From the NCBI GenBank assembly GCA_963920575.1, contig OY986973.1, positions 10,842,895 through 10,906,894 of the forward strand: a stretch of DNA of 64,000 nucleotides, in the 5' to 3' direction. The notes below the pieces were generated by a model. That model ran no database searches, was not told the DNA's origin, and saw nothing but the letters and a program-made list of their open reading frames with translations. Origin of the DNA: Narthecium ossifragum. Its lineage: Eukaryota; Streptophyta; Magnoliopsida; Dioscoreales; Nartheciaceae. A program made the translations under genes and the position numbers. Shown in pieces: positions 10,204-22,737 of the stretch; the first letter of the stretch is position 1; every line of letters begins with the position of its first letter.

Positions 10204-11059
10204 GAATATTTTGCAGATAGGGGTTTTTCTAACTGATAAGTGGTTCATGTTACCTACATTATTGATATATCTTCCTGTAAATTCTGTCGAATAGTATTTA
10301 GTGGTATCTATGAGCTACGTGAATTAGTTTTTCTTATATGAGCTGTGTTTGGATTGTGTCAAACGGATCGTTTGCAGATAAAAAGAGCTAACCGAAATAT
10401 TTGCCCTTTTCATTCTTTTCCCCACTTACAAGAGTATTGCCTGCTCCTGCTCCTGCTCCCATGCATGCTAATGCTCATACGTTAGCAGATTGTAAAATGC
10501 AGTCATATTGCATGTTACTTCCTAATTATCTATGGAAACTGCGACGCATCTTTAAGATGTATGTTTTTGCAGATTAGTGGACTGGTATTCTCTGTCAAGA
10601 AAAAACTGTATTAAGATAATTTGTACGTGATTGAAAAATCTTGGCCTTCTGAGATGAGAACTATATGGAGGCTTGATTATGGGAGATGCAAAGATACGAT
10701 TTGCATCTTCTAAAATGGATATATGAGGTTAGCAAACGAAGACAAATTAGCTAAGTTCTATCTGATTATCTATAATGAATTGCCATCAAGGCTTGTGTCA
10801 GATAGTATGTCGACTTTACTGACCTCTCTTCATCAATAAAATTTTGTATCTGAGGTTATTTTACCCCCGGAATTTTATCTTGCGACCTTGAGCACCTATC
10901 CTCGAAAGGAACATCTTTTGCTTGTAATTTTGCATGGTCTAACGCCTCATCGAGCTCGAGGCATTTTCTGTGCGAAGAGACTGAAAGAGTCGAAATTTTG
11001 TACTCATTTACATCAACGAGGCCAGATGAGAAGAAGAGACTGCTAATAATAACATTCAA
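10204..11059. other. No gene or element recognised
   Basis: AT-rich single-copy-looking sequence. I find no frame with recognisable motifs, no palindrome array and no terminal repeats. Confidence 0.5.
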
Positions 11060-11620
11060 GAGGCTACTTCAACAGCATACACTCGAGTCACTCTCTTACG
11101 ACATGTTTAGCAGGCTCTACCTGTCTCTGTGTTCATGGCAACCCAGGTACCCAAATCAGTGATTAATGCCATTAATAAACTGGGGAGGGCATTCGTATGG
11201 GAGGGGAAGAGGTCTGGTCTGTCAGTGGTTAGATGGCAGGTGGTATGTGCTCCGAAAGAGGATGGAGGTCTAGCTCTTAGGGACGTGTCGCTTTGGAAGA
11301 AGGGTCTCCGTATGGTTCGTGCTGCTAAGCTATTGCCAACGGAAAGCTCTCTTTGGAAGAGTATGGTGGAAGCCAAGTAATTGGCGAGGTGTTCTTCCTA
11401 GTAGGCCAAGACATGGGATGCTTCTCCATCTTGGAAAGACCTGCCGGAGTTTGGGAGAGCTCAGATTGAATTTGAAATGGAGGCCAGCTATAGGGAGCAG
11501 AGTTGCTGTGCTTCAGGATAGTTGGGTGTTTGACCTCCCACTCCCACTAGAGCTGAAGCCTTCATTTTTTAATGTGGAGAGGGCTCTCGGGCCAACTGAA
11601 GGTTAGGGATCTGTTGGACT
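11060..11620 (+). pseudogene. LINE ORF2 C-terminal fragment (post-reverse-transcriptase region)
   Basis: The plus-strand frame reads QALPVSVFMATQVPKSVINAIN and R.FVWEG, then VVRWQVVCAPKEDGGLALRDV with LWKKGLRM. This is the conserved plant-LINE segment between reverse transcriptase and the zf-RVT domain (salP.y.M....P...i..i....R.F.W, then W..vc.PK..GGLg.r). Stops and frame changes occur at about 11103 and 11378. It is on the opposite strand to the LINE at 2340-8390, so it comes from another insertion. Confidence 0.65.
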
Positions 11621-11763
11621 GCATGCCAAGGAAGAAGAACAATGGCCCAACCCACTCCCACTAGAGCTGAAGCCTTCATTTTTTAATGTGGAGAGGGCTC
11701 TCGGGCCAACTGAAGGTTAGGGATCTGTTGGACTGCATGCCAAGGAAGAAGAACAATGGCCCA
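11537..11763. repeat. Perfect tandem duplication, 114-bp unit
   Basis: CCCACTCCCACTAGAGCTG... starts at 11537 and again at 11651. The two units appear identical through AACAATGGCCCAA. Part of the sequence (GAACAATGGCCCAATAGTT) recurs once more near 11860. Confidence 0.9.
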
Positions 11764-11934
11764 ATAGTTATCACCCAGGCCCAGGCCACGGGTGGACCAC
11801 CGGAAAATTGTCGAGCTGTTTAGACCCCCCAATGGGCCTTTTGTGGTGTCTGAGAGAAGAGAACAATGGCCCAATAGTTGGTTGGGCTAACTACTTCATC
11901 TATCTTAGTCATTGCTTTCCAGTGAAATGGAGAC

Positions 11935-12216
11935 TTGCGGAGTACCACACCCCTCCGCCCTCCCGCCATCCCAGCACCGCCAGCTCTCCTACCCTCGCTT
12001 TACAATCCAAAACCCGCCACCGCGCCCACCGCGCCGAAATCAAAGCACGCCTCGTTAAGATCAACGCCATCCACAATAACTTCTATCTTCTCAAGCTTAT
12101 CTCTCTCCTACTCCAATACCATCTATTTGTCAACGCCCATAAGCTCCTCTGCCACGCCAAGAAGATTAGCTACAAAATGCCATCTTACAAAATACCTGAC
12201 CTACGGGTTTAACTGA
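11935..12216 (+). pseudogene. Possible PPR-protein N-terminal fragment
   Basis: One plus frame reads ...RAEIKARLVKINAIHNNFYLLKLI...YHLFVNAHKLL..AKK. This resembles the start of many pentatricopeptide-repeat proteins (QIHARLIKT...N.FL..KLI.......AH.LF). It is preceded by Pro/Ser/Arg-rich sequence like an organelle-targeting leader and soon runs into stops near 12210. It is too short to be sure, and is listed as a fragment only. Confidence 0.25.
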
Positions 12217-12441
12217 TCAAATAAATAAAATAATAAAAAAAGCATACACTGGACTCGACACACTCAAGAAGATAAGCTACAAAATGCCATCCTAAATTCC
12301 TAGAATAACTTAATGAAGTATTCAAAATAATATAAAATAAAGAAACTGACACCGATAACAAGAAAAGGACAGCAGAGAAGGGACTAAAAAAGCTGATCAG
12401 GTAGCATAGCAAACTTGACTAAAATTTGTCATCTCGAAATT

Positions 12442-15400
12442 TCAAACTCTAGCATCTGATACAGTATTTCCTCCTTGATTGGCGTATTTCCCAAAACGAC
12501 AAGCTACCCTTGGATCCGACATGGTGTCCCAGACCTATAGTGGTTGAAAGTACCCATAATACTCGGAAATCATCGGGAGACCAATAGAAGATGGAAAATA
12601 AAAACGATTTTATGCTTGCCTGTAGTTCGCCCTTGGAACCTCCTATTCCAAGCAAGAACGGGCTGTCATCTGAAAAGGATATCGACAATACTTTTCCCTG
12701 TAACATCCACGCAAAGATTAATTTCCACAGAAAAATAAACAAGCGTCAATGGTCACAAGCATGTACGACACTAGCACTTCATGTGGATCAAACGTATGAA
12801 AAATAGCATTCTTGCCAGTCACATTAAGAGAAGGGGAAAAAAATCAATACGACATACAGCTTCGGGGTTCTTCGTAGCAAGACATGAAGGCTGGTTATTT
12901 GATAAATCCCAAAGTTTCACCTGAAGCATGGAGGAGCAATTTTATTAGCATCGCTATAAAGCTACCTTGGGTAATTTCGAAGAAGCAAGATATACCATTT
13001 TATCTCTCGAAGCGGTCGCAAGAAGCTGCACATAAGATATAAACAAGTCAATCGAAAACCATTTCTCCGCCTCATTCACTTCTCATATACCCAAATTGCA
13101 AGACCTAGGATCATACATTAGCTGCAGACGGGCAATAGGAGACTGAAGTGACAGCTTTATCATGTGCATGAAGAGTAAAACTTGGTCTTGATCCAGAACT
13201 CGACCCTGACATGTCTGCTCGGATATCAAAACCTTGAACTGTACCATCCTCAAGACTGACCTGTTTCACTATTCAAAAATCAAATACTTGACTAAAGCAG
13301 CAGATTATAGGGCAAAGCTAGAGCAATTATAACAAGTAACACATGGGCACAATTCAAATTGGTAACTGTTATGATTAATACAAGGTTTCTTCTCAACATT
13401 TAGTTCTAACCAGGAACTAGATTGAAAGGAAAGCCTATAAGGGATTCGCATGCTGGGTTATCTTAGGTAATCCACTTTACTCCGACTTCATCAATCCAAT
13501 CGATTAGGCATTTCAATGCGACCTAAGCCATATGAAGCTGATTATGAGGGAAATGTGAGATCGTACTTGTCCTCTTCCTATTAGAAACGGCACCTATAGT
13601 GTCTAATCCCTACCTAAATTTCCAATGAAAACAGCAATCATGGAACATTTATCGCCAGAAACCTCACCAGAAAGGAATGGTTATTGTGTGGGTCCCATGC
13701 TAAGCTCTCAACATCAGCCGCAACAGACCACTTTTTTTCAGGACGTGAACTAGATCTCCTGTCAATCTGCATGTAGTAAAAACTAACCTAATTAACCTTA
13801 CGAGCATCATCATAGATCAAAAACAGAAAGACAGAAAAACAAACATAAGTGAAATATCTCAAAAAAAACACATCATATTAAATACAGAAAAATATGTAAC
13901 TTTCGAATTCATGTGGAGTACTTTAGTGTAGAATGCCCAGAAATTACAGACGCTACAATTGAAGGAGGTGAAGAAATAGGCTAGGAACACAAGGTCGAGA
14001 GATGTATCCAGTGGGTGCCATCGACCACAATTAACAGATCTTTGAAAGCAGACCAACTTCAAGTACTGAAGAATGTCCGTCAAATTTGCTTAAGCGAGGT
14101 AGCAAGTCATGTACGTCCCTCAACATGTAGTAGTTTCCTAGCATAATAACTAGGCCCTGCTTTGTGCAATAAAAGGCGAAGCTCTCGCACAGCTTCTAAA
14201 CGCACCTTCTCAAAGCTATATTCTCCATACACAAGCAGGTATTCTACGCATGTGAATGTAAACATCCGACACAAATCAAGGTGATATATGGGAGGAATTC
14301 AGCTCAAATATCTCCACTAACTAAGCTTTCCCAAAGTTCAATTATCTTTCGGCGATTCTTTCAGTACTATGAAACCTGTTAACAACAATGACCATATTTC
14401 ACTAGTAATATGAAACCTGCTAAACATCCTATTCAAACATTTGAACATGACCTATATATCGAGGAGCAAAATATCCATTTCATACCAAGGCAACTGACTT
14501 ATCAAAAGATCCGCTAAGGAGTACTTTTGGTGAATGTCGGTTCCACGAGACCGCCTGAACCTGTGACAGATATCAATACTCAACCAGTTATAAAGAAATC
14601 CAAACATATTCGATCATATAATTGGTCAATGGTTAGTAATACAACTAGAACCCAGATTTAGCAAATTAGTAGATATGTATATATAGTGCAGTTCTATCAG
14701 AACATAAGGGTATGAATGTTAAAACCTATCAAGAATAAGAGTTTCTTGAATTGCAGAACTATTTCCAGAGACCCAAGAAAAATACAAGATTTCAAATCTG
14801 ATAATATCAGCGAAAGCAATGGGCAGGAATGCGGGATAATGGGGGCAAAAAGTAGTCTGCAGCACAACATGTTAATTGCTGAGAAAAAAACGCCCAATTG
14901 ATTCCAACACTCCAGAGCAATAATCTATAAATGATCTAAAGCAAGATAGACACACCAAAGAGATTGCAAATAACAGGGAGCAGTATCTTCTTCAAGACAA
15001 AAGAGTATAGAAAGGACAGACAAAACATAGCCAAACAAAGGCTTGAAACTGTGGCATTTCGATAAATTTACCTTCTGTGCGTGTATTCTCTACAAATTTA
15101 TGTGATGGTCTTAGTTTCCAAGTTTTTGTTGCGTTAATCAACTTCTAGCTTTCATTACTTGACTATGCTCTGTTTAAACTCTTCAGAGCAAACTATCTGA
15201 AAGGAAGCAAAAGGGAAGAAAACCCCAATCTGTTTTCACTACCACATGATGCACCACAACTGAAAATACTCAATATCTACGAGATTGCATGTGACAAGCA
15301 AGCAAAAGAAATCCCCACCACTTTGGCAAAATCACGCCTTTCAGATTTGTGATTGCTTGACAAAGAAACCAATAACCCAGAATATTGCCAAACAAATGAA

Positions 15401-18400
15401 AAACATACCCCAGCAAAACCTCCTAAGTAACCTTATGCTCTTGTAAACACATTAGTATGCATGTAACCTTTAAAAACCCACAAATTTGTGTCTATGCCCT
15501 TGCTTCATATTGTTAGCTTGCATTAGACCAACTCCGATTCAACAATAGTGATTAACTGATAAAATTCAGGAAAAACACCTAAATGCCATTAGCAAATGGG
15601 AGTGGATTAAGAAAAAATAATGGCACAGCTACCAATTAACTAACAGGATTTTCCGAATATACCGCTCAAAAATGTTCAATTACCCTCATCAAATCACAAT
15701 ACCTACCCTCCAAACCTCCTATCTTTTCGTCTATAGGCTTTCACCAATTACACTGAATTTTTCCTCTACAACCCACCACCCTCATCAACAGAATAAAAGG
15801 AAGTTTTTGACAAGTATTCATGCTCCTGACAGGTTTTATTATCGAATTCACACAATTCGCATCATTTCTTGTCTGATATAAGTGCAAAATCCCACAGCTA
15901 ATTCATATCTTGGCCCTAAACCTTTTAGGGTTGGGGCTAAATTTATCCTCCTCTCTCCTCATCTCTCGTCTACCACCTCTCCCCATTTTCACCTCTTGAT
16001 CTCATTTGGCCACCTCAGCTTCTTCAAATGCCATCACCAGAAACACTGGGCAAACACTCATTTGTTCTTGACTGCAGCTGCACAGAACAACATTGCCCAT
16101 GAAAGTTAAGTACTCTACTCTATGCTAATGCATTTGTATGGTTTAATTTCCGTCTTTAGGCTATCGTGCATAGGCAATTTGGGTTTGTGTTGGTTTGATT
16201 GATGTCTGTTCCATCTCCCAAAACATCCTATTGCTGAATCAAGTTCAGGTTTCTTAATTATGACATTTTACAGCTATTATAGCACTAGACATAAGCAAGG
16301 ATTTTGGTGCTCTCAACTTGATACCTGGAATCTCATTGATGTCTTTATTTCTACCCTTTGCAAATTCCTACTGCATATGGAGGTCAATTATTATCCTGGA
16401 TGAGTCGCAACTGCCACTGCATTCAAGGAAAGCGAGCTTGCTTCTTATTTCTGGATTTCCACATCACTTAATCACTTTTAACTGAGTAAAAATTGGCCTC
16501 TCTTATAAGAGCGGATTAGGATTTTATTTAGTAATTGACAATGACAGTAGGTAATGAGATATTTTTGGCTACTGTGATGTATCAAAATTACCCCTACACA
16601 AGGCTAATTGCGTGGAAGGTAAAATATCTTCATCTTGTTTTAGATTCTCAAAGTAGCTGTTAACACTATTAATATGCCCAGAATGGACTGACGCCTACAA
16701 AAAGTACATAGCAGAGTTTAACGCTCATATAATTTGATTAAGCTCATGTGAGAGAATTATTTTGGTAACAAACAACTGGTCGGCATTATACCCAGTTCAA
16801 CTTGTTTAGACTAGTTGCCAGAAACTACCAAGAAACTCATACACAATACAACTTGTTTAGACTAGTTGCCAGAAACTACCAAGAAACTCATACAAATAGG
16901 TTATGTTCAACTTGTCTACACTACTTTTCATGGATCTGCTTCACGGATACAGGCTTCTCATGTGGAGTGTTTCGATTTCAGATGCGAATGGCTAATTATA
17001 ATCAGTTTCATGAATCCTTGGTTGAGGTAAGTAGTTAGGGTTTAAGCGGTGGAGGTTTTTGTGTTAGGATCATTGTTCCATAGATGCACTGAGGTCTAAA
17101 TACTTATCAAATGGCTATTAGTTCAAATCTATATACTAGTACTTTTTGGGAATAATTTTCAGAAAGTTATATACTAATACCTGTTGGGTCTAAATACTGG
17201 CCGATCATGGTAGGAATTTTTTATTCAAGTAACAATGGAAAAGCCATGATCTTCTCACTGCTAACAAATTGGACTGATCTTCCTAGAACAACTACGAGGT
17301 TTCATTTGCTCACATACAAGAAACCCCAAATGTGTATCAGTACTAAAATTTTACCTGCCAATTGAAAGTGAATTGATTGTAGATACTTTTGGACTTTTGT
17401 CAACCGATTGCCCGCATAAATTACAAAAGTGTTTAGGTTGGACAAAGGGCATAGCTGTAACCAAATGAAGTGCCTAGATGTACACCCAACTATGTATTTT
17501 GCTATGACCTTATGAGGGTATGCGGTCAGAGTTGTAAGGTATCATTTGAAATCTCCCCAGCCTAATTGGCAAAAATTAATAAACACAAACATAGCATATA
17601 TGTTGCATAATCTAACAGATTGAAGCTGTTCATAACATTTCTATCTATATATCTAAAAAGAACCGATAACCCCATAAAAGGAAAATATCTATGGACATAA
17701 TCATGACACATCAGTTTGGTTACCTCTTTTGTGTGATGCTTCAAAGTCTCATCACATTTACCGGTGACAACATCCCAAATTTTAACAGACTTGTCAGCAC
17801 TGGCACTAGCTAGGAAATTCCTAAATGTCAAAGCAAGTACATAAGCTAATATAACCACAAATAGCAATGAGATTCAAATAGGGCCTCATTTATCATAAAT
17901 GTGAGCTCACCTGTCCTCAGTGTTCCAAGCAAGACCAATTACATCGCCCCTATGACTGCCATTCTTGTACCTAGTCAGTGTCTAAGAGTACAGAATAGAA
18001 GAATTGGTAAGAACTTAAGATGCCAATATCTATAGAGATAGCATATGCAGCATCCCAATAGGACATAAACAGACAAAACAGCGAAAGACGAATGGACTCG
18101 TATGAATCATTATGACAGTCCTACCTCCTTCTAACACATGCTAAAATTACATTCAGCTCTATAAAACCGAAGATCACATTTAATTCCCTAAGGATGAAAC
18201 ATGGGTTCACATCCACCATTTTTGTTCTAAAAAATTGCCTACAACAGGACATTACAGGTAATCTGCATTGGAGACTTAAAGAAGAGCAAATTTCAAATAA
18301 ATAGCACAATGTCATGCATTGGACCACATCACCAATGGAAACAACTGCCAACCTTTTTTCCCCCTAACACCATGAATGGCTTCACCTCATCAATCTGGTA

Positions 18401-20708
18401 AGTGACAATGAAAACATAGGACATCAGTACATTAAGACTGAAAACTGAAAAGGTTACGAAGAATAACAACATCAAATTTCAATCCTAATGTTAGTGACAA
18501 AATTTAAATCAGTAGATACGTACAAGATTGAGGTTCCATATTTCAATAGCAGCTTTACGTAAGCCTACAGCTATAAAGTTACCTGACAAAATCAAGGAGT
18601 AAAAATTGAATTGATCAAAGGGAAAATTGGGGAGAGAAAAAAGGTGTCTATACGATATATAATATGGCAGCTCACTAAAAAGTGCCTCGTAAAAATATCT
18701 CTAAGAGCAACTTAACAATAATGAGTAACTTTGAGCAAATGTGAACGTCTAGTCAGAAAACTACCCTCTACAAGGGTCACAAGAATCAACCTACTTGATA
18801 TTTCACAGAAATTAGCTAAAGAGGGCACTTGACAGGCTGGATCATGCCTTTGCAACTTGTTTTAAGAAGCTCACAACCATGTGTTACTTCAGTGCAAACA
18901 TAGTAACGAAACCCACTATTGCCAAGAAGCTAGTGGCTAAGGATTTCTTTTGGGAGGTAGAGGGGGTTGTTAATGCATAGGATAGTAGAAAAATACCTTT
19001 ATTGCCAATTTTTTGGCAACAATCAAGCCAAGCAACACAAATCGGTGAAGCCGAGAGTTGATAACCATGATGAACAAACATGTTTGTATCTCCATCACCT
19101 AGTTCCTCGAAAACCAAAACCTGTTAGGAAAAAACATATATATATATATATATTACAAAGATATACAAAAACTCAGAAGTTAAATGCCCAAGTTCCAATA
19201 CCATGCCTGTGCCGATAAGATAGCTCGACCTTAAAAATGCTAAGCCCAAGAAAAAACGGACCTTCCACCTCTAAGTCCTTTTCCTCCCTAGGAAGAGATT
19301 AGTTACCTACTAAAATGCCAACGTGAACCTAAGCAAAAGGTGCTTGAATCCAGTTTGTTGTTCCCGAAATTGACAAATCAAGCCAGACAGTAAAAACAGG
19401 AATGCCACTAGCAGCAACCGTGCAAGACATTGGCATATACTACAATACAGTCTAGTTCATTATTCCCTAATCAAACATGCAAGAGAATGCAAAGAAAAAT
19501 GCATAGGAGCAATAATATATTAGGTAAACTGTTATTTCGGAAGAGCATATCAGTGAGAGTTGACCTAAAAAGCACCGAGTTTATGTTCAAAAGGGTGCTT
19601 TATCAAAAAGCACCAACCTTCAAGTGGGCTCAACAATCACCAAAGCAAGACCAAAAACATGCTTAGAGCTTCCTCTAGCTCAATCAATCAGGTTGAACGA
19701 CACATCACACGCACGATGACGAGGAAACCGACAGATACAAAGATTCATCAGAGGATCACACGTAATACATGATTGCTCGAATTCAGCCATTTAATACTTT
19801 ATTCAAGGTCCGAATACCATGCTATATACTTCAGCCCACCATCGTATAGCATTCTTACACATCAAATTTAGAGAGCAATACTCTTAAAAAACCTCTTATG
19901 AAAAGAACAAGAAATTAAGTTCGAGTTTTAAGAACATGCCTCGAGAAGATTGACTGCATCACCATTCCGGGTACAGACTATGAATGCATCAGTTGGCTTT
20001 ATGGTCATGTCCTCAATCTCTTCATCATCATCCTCCTGCTTGCGAGACAACATAGTTGGACATGAAAGATACGAGAACTTGAAACATGTCAATATGAAAA
20101 CAAAAAAGACTCACATCCTCGCCCTGCAAGTAAGGGTCCATGTCGTTACTTGGGTAGTAAGTGTCACCTAGAACAGAACTAAATAACTCCAGTCCTGATG
20201 CTTTTCCACAAGAATAACATAGGGTTTGACGTTCAGTAGTCACCCATATTCCGTGACTATCAAAACAAAGAAAAAAAAATGAAGGTACCATCATCCTCAT
20301 CATCGTAATGATCCATGTGAAGCTCCCGAAGATCGTCGGCAATGTATCCAAAATCATCACAGCTCTTATCTCGTCCAGTCTTGGCAAGAGCCTCTGCCAT
20401 GGCTGATGCATGGGCGACTTCATCCTCTTGCTCTGGAGCATCGACATCCATCTCCTCATCTAGATCTTCGTCGATGTCTCCACTATATTACCGAAACAGC
20501 ATTTAAAAGAATCGGTAGAATTGGCAGGCAAGCAATCACAATCGGAAAGAAACTCAAAGGATTAGGTTTCATCAGTCCAAAACATTAACTTTTACCTTCC
20601 TCGCAAAGCACCATAAATCTCGTCAATTTCTTCTTTAGAAGGTGGTTCAACCTTCACTTTTTCGAACTTTGAAGCCTCTTTTGGGAACCAGCACACGGCT
20701 GATATCAT
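12442..20708 (-). CDS. PWP1: PWP1-type WD40 protein (periodic tryptophan protein 1 homologue)
   Basis: I traced 16 minus-strand exons: 20708-20596, 20482-20289, 20200-20115, 20035-19940, 19120-18997, 18582-18524, 18394-18353, 17981-17911, 17820-17724, 14560-14486, 13766-13668, 13260-13117, 13025-12996, 12920-12858, 12697-12620 and 12534-12442. Together they make 1,464 nt with one open frame (487 aa), the usual PWP1 length. The N-terminus MISAVCWFPKEAS and EPPSKEEIDEIY, the acidic stretch ending MDHYDDEDD, YYPSNDMDPYL and EDMTIKPTDAFIV are diagnostic. WD repeats follow (LASASADKSVKIWDV, LLSGSFDKSVAL, TASRDKMVKLWDL), and a final VWDT repeat near the C-terminus. Family members are nuclear/nucleolar proteins linked to rRNA production and chromatin. 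Introns 4 and 15 use GC donors, and intron 9 is 3.16 kb. No lesion is seen, and this looks like the one intact host gene here. Confidence 0.92.
12618..12619 (-). other. GC donor of PWP1 intron 15
   Basis: Minus-strand junction GAACTACAG|GCAAGC, phase 0. The strong CAG|GCAAG context is the usual consensus for GC-AG introns. Confidence 0.7.
14561..17723 (-). other. PWP1 intron 9 (3.16 kb), no gene inside
   Basis: Long AT-rich intron between two WD-repeat exons. Apart from a 51-bp-period tandem duplication (16798-16895) I see no coding motif, terminal repeat or palindrome array. Its size against the neighbouring 60-900 bp introns suggests an old insertion that I cannot delimit. Confidence 0.6.
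16798..16895. repeat. Tandem duplication, 51-bp period
   Basis: CAACTTGTTTAGACTAGTTG...AAACTCATACA occurs at 16798 and at 16849, without differences over about 46 bp. Confidence 0.9.
19938..19939 (-). other. GC donor of PWP1 intron 4
   Basis: Minus-strand junction CTTCTCGAG|GCATGTTC. Exon phase on both sides is preserved (phase 0), so the intron is needed to keep the frame. Apart from C at +2 it matches GAG|GTATGT. Confidence 0.7.
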
Positions 20709-21300
20709 TTCTATTGGAACTTCTCAACCCATGACATCAAGACAGGCACTCGTACATCAATATCACACGTATATTCTCAAAAAAAGGGATAAAATGATCT
20801 TTATTAAGGAGAATATTTAAAATTCCAATTAAAAAGCTAAGAATTGAAGAACAAAAAAATGAAGCTATCAAGAAATTCTTGTTTCCTGGACTGTTCCGGC
20901 TATTTGATTAAAGGGTCTCATAGGAAAGGGAAAAAAGGAGATTTTGGGTAGGTTTTTGTCATGGTAAGGCCCTAAATTAGGGTTCTTACTCAAGAAAGAT
21001 GGCACCTTGAGACAATAGGAGGCGAGGATTGTCGTCCCGGTGGTACGCCACGTTCCGGCGACCTGCCGGCTCGGTATGTACCGCCGGTACGGCCCGTGCC
21101 GGACCGGTATGCCGGCGAAGAGTGAAGAAAGAGAGGAGAGGGGAGGGGAAGGAGGAAAAAGAGGAGGAAAAGAGGGGAGGAGGAGAGGATCTACCGGCGA
21201 GAGAAGATGAGGCCGATAGCTCCGGCTTCGGCGACGGCGAGAGAAGAGGTCCGATGGCGACGGCGGCGGGGGAGAGATTCGCCTGAGAGATGAGAAAGGG
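20709..21300 (-). promoter_or_regulatory. Upstream region of PWP1, GC-rich up to the assembly gap
   Basis: This is sequence 5' of the PWP1 start codon. The proximal 270 bases are AT-rich (5' UTR and core promoter expected here, no clear TATA box assigned). From about 21020 it turns GC-rich with repeated CCGG/GCCGG words (CCGGTACGGCCCGTGCCGGACCGGTATGCCGG), then purine-rich to the gap. A similar GCCGG-rich word cluster occurs at about 23330-23390, so part may be a dispersed repeat. Confidence 0.4.
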
Positions 21301-21500
21301 NNNNNNNNNNNNNNNNNNNNNNNNNNNNNNNNNNNNNNNNNNNNNNNNNNNNNNNNNNNNNNNNNNNNNNNNNNNNNNNNNNNNNNNNNNNNNNNNNNNN
21401 NNNNNNNNNNNNNNNNNNNNNNNNNNNNNNNNNNNNNNNNNNNNNNNNNNNNNNNNNNNNNNNNNNNNNNNNNNNNNNNNNNNNNNNNNNNNNNNNNNNN
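21301..21500. other. Assembly gap, 200 N
   Basis: Exactly 200 N, the usual scaffold placeholder, so the true distance is unknown. Confidence 1.
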
Positions 21501-21859
21501 ATGCGATCCTTTTTCGCATTCGTTGTAAGTGGAGGTCACGTGTTCGTCGTCGAAGGCCACGATGCCGACAAGAATGCCCCAAACACCGTCGAGCCATACG
21601 ACTCGGTGGAGGACAGGCGGGCATCGATGCTGACGATAGCGGAGGAGCGGACGTCTGCAGGATATGGCAAATAAGTGGGTGTTGATATGAGAGAGATTAG
21701 CAGGAGGAGGCGTCGAAAAGGACGGGTGGGGTGATAATATTATACTCTAATTAATATAATATGTATTATCATATTATTAAGTAATTTATTAAAGCCAAGG
21801 TGAATATTTATGTATTATCACATTATTAATTAAAGTACAAATATGATTAATTTACTTTC

Positions 21860-22070
21860 CATCTCACCAATCCCTATTCCTATTCCACTTTTTTCATCCA
21901 ATATTATTCATTTACTTTACACCTCACCAATTTCAAGTAATCATTACCTCATTATCTCCACTTTTTCAACCAAACACCAAGGTGGGATAAAATTTATCCC
22001 ACAACTTATCCCGGGTTACTAATCCCTATCCCATCTAATCCCGAGATAGACTATTCCACAACCAAAGGAG
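21860..22070. repeat. MITE-like region with hairpin
   Basis: CACCTCACCAAT...CAACCAAACACCAAGG precedes a perfect stem-loop, GTGGGATAAA-A-TTTATCCCAC (about 21993-22013). ATCCC/GGGAT words are repeated after it and it ends near CAACCAAAGGAGGTG. The AACCAAACACC / CCAAAGGAGG phrases and short hairpin are typical of small nonautonomous DNA elements, but I could not define terminal repeats or a target duplication. Confidence 0.3.
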
Positions 22071-22737
22071 GTGTATATGTGAATAAGGAATGGCACGTAC
22101 ATATATATAAGCGCATACAAGGCATATGTATGGATGCACCCCATTCTAGAATCTAATACTATTTTAAAGCCTGAATGCTCTAACATATATCAGACTCATT
22201 AGTCTTTGGAGTGTATTACTGTAGTGTAATTTGTTAAAAATGGCCACTCAAAATTGTCGTAGACATGAGTAAACATGGCCAGTACTCATTTACCATATTC
22301 AATTCTTATTTGAATAGCACAATCCATTTTTCTACAATGTGAAGGAAATATCTCTCAGAAACTAGATGATACAGAACAAGAATATCAACAATTACATCAA
22401 TTCATCAAAGGCTCGTGGGATGACCAGAAAAGGACTAATGAAGCTTTTTGGGTGTGTTCGGTTCGAAAATCTTGCAGCAAATGCAACAAATGAGTATGGA
22501 CACAATTAGCATGTTGCCAGAGTGCAGAAAGTTTCAGAAAGTGAAGTAAAACATTATTGGCGAAAGATGATGTCTGCAAGCAAAGAGATAAGCGAATTTA
22601 CTGTAAACTGATCAGGACATCGTTTTTCTGATGCAAAAAAATAGAGTCTCGTCATTGCAACAATCTCATACTCCTTCATCAAGACATAGCATGTCCAAAA
22701 GGTAAACACATATGCCATAACAAAATGGGTCCAGAAC

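Noticed and set aside
13668..13766. Apparent frameshift in PWP1 exon 11
   Set aside because: Recounting the A7 tract showed 99 bases in phase, with no lesion.
20868..21685. Frames spanning 20868-21685 on both strands
   Set aside because: They read through the 200-N gap and GC-rich repeats and carry no motif.
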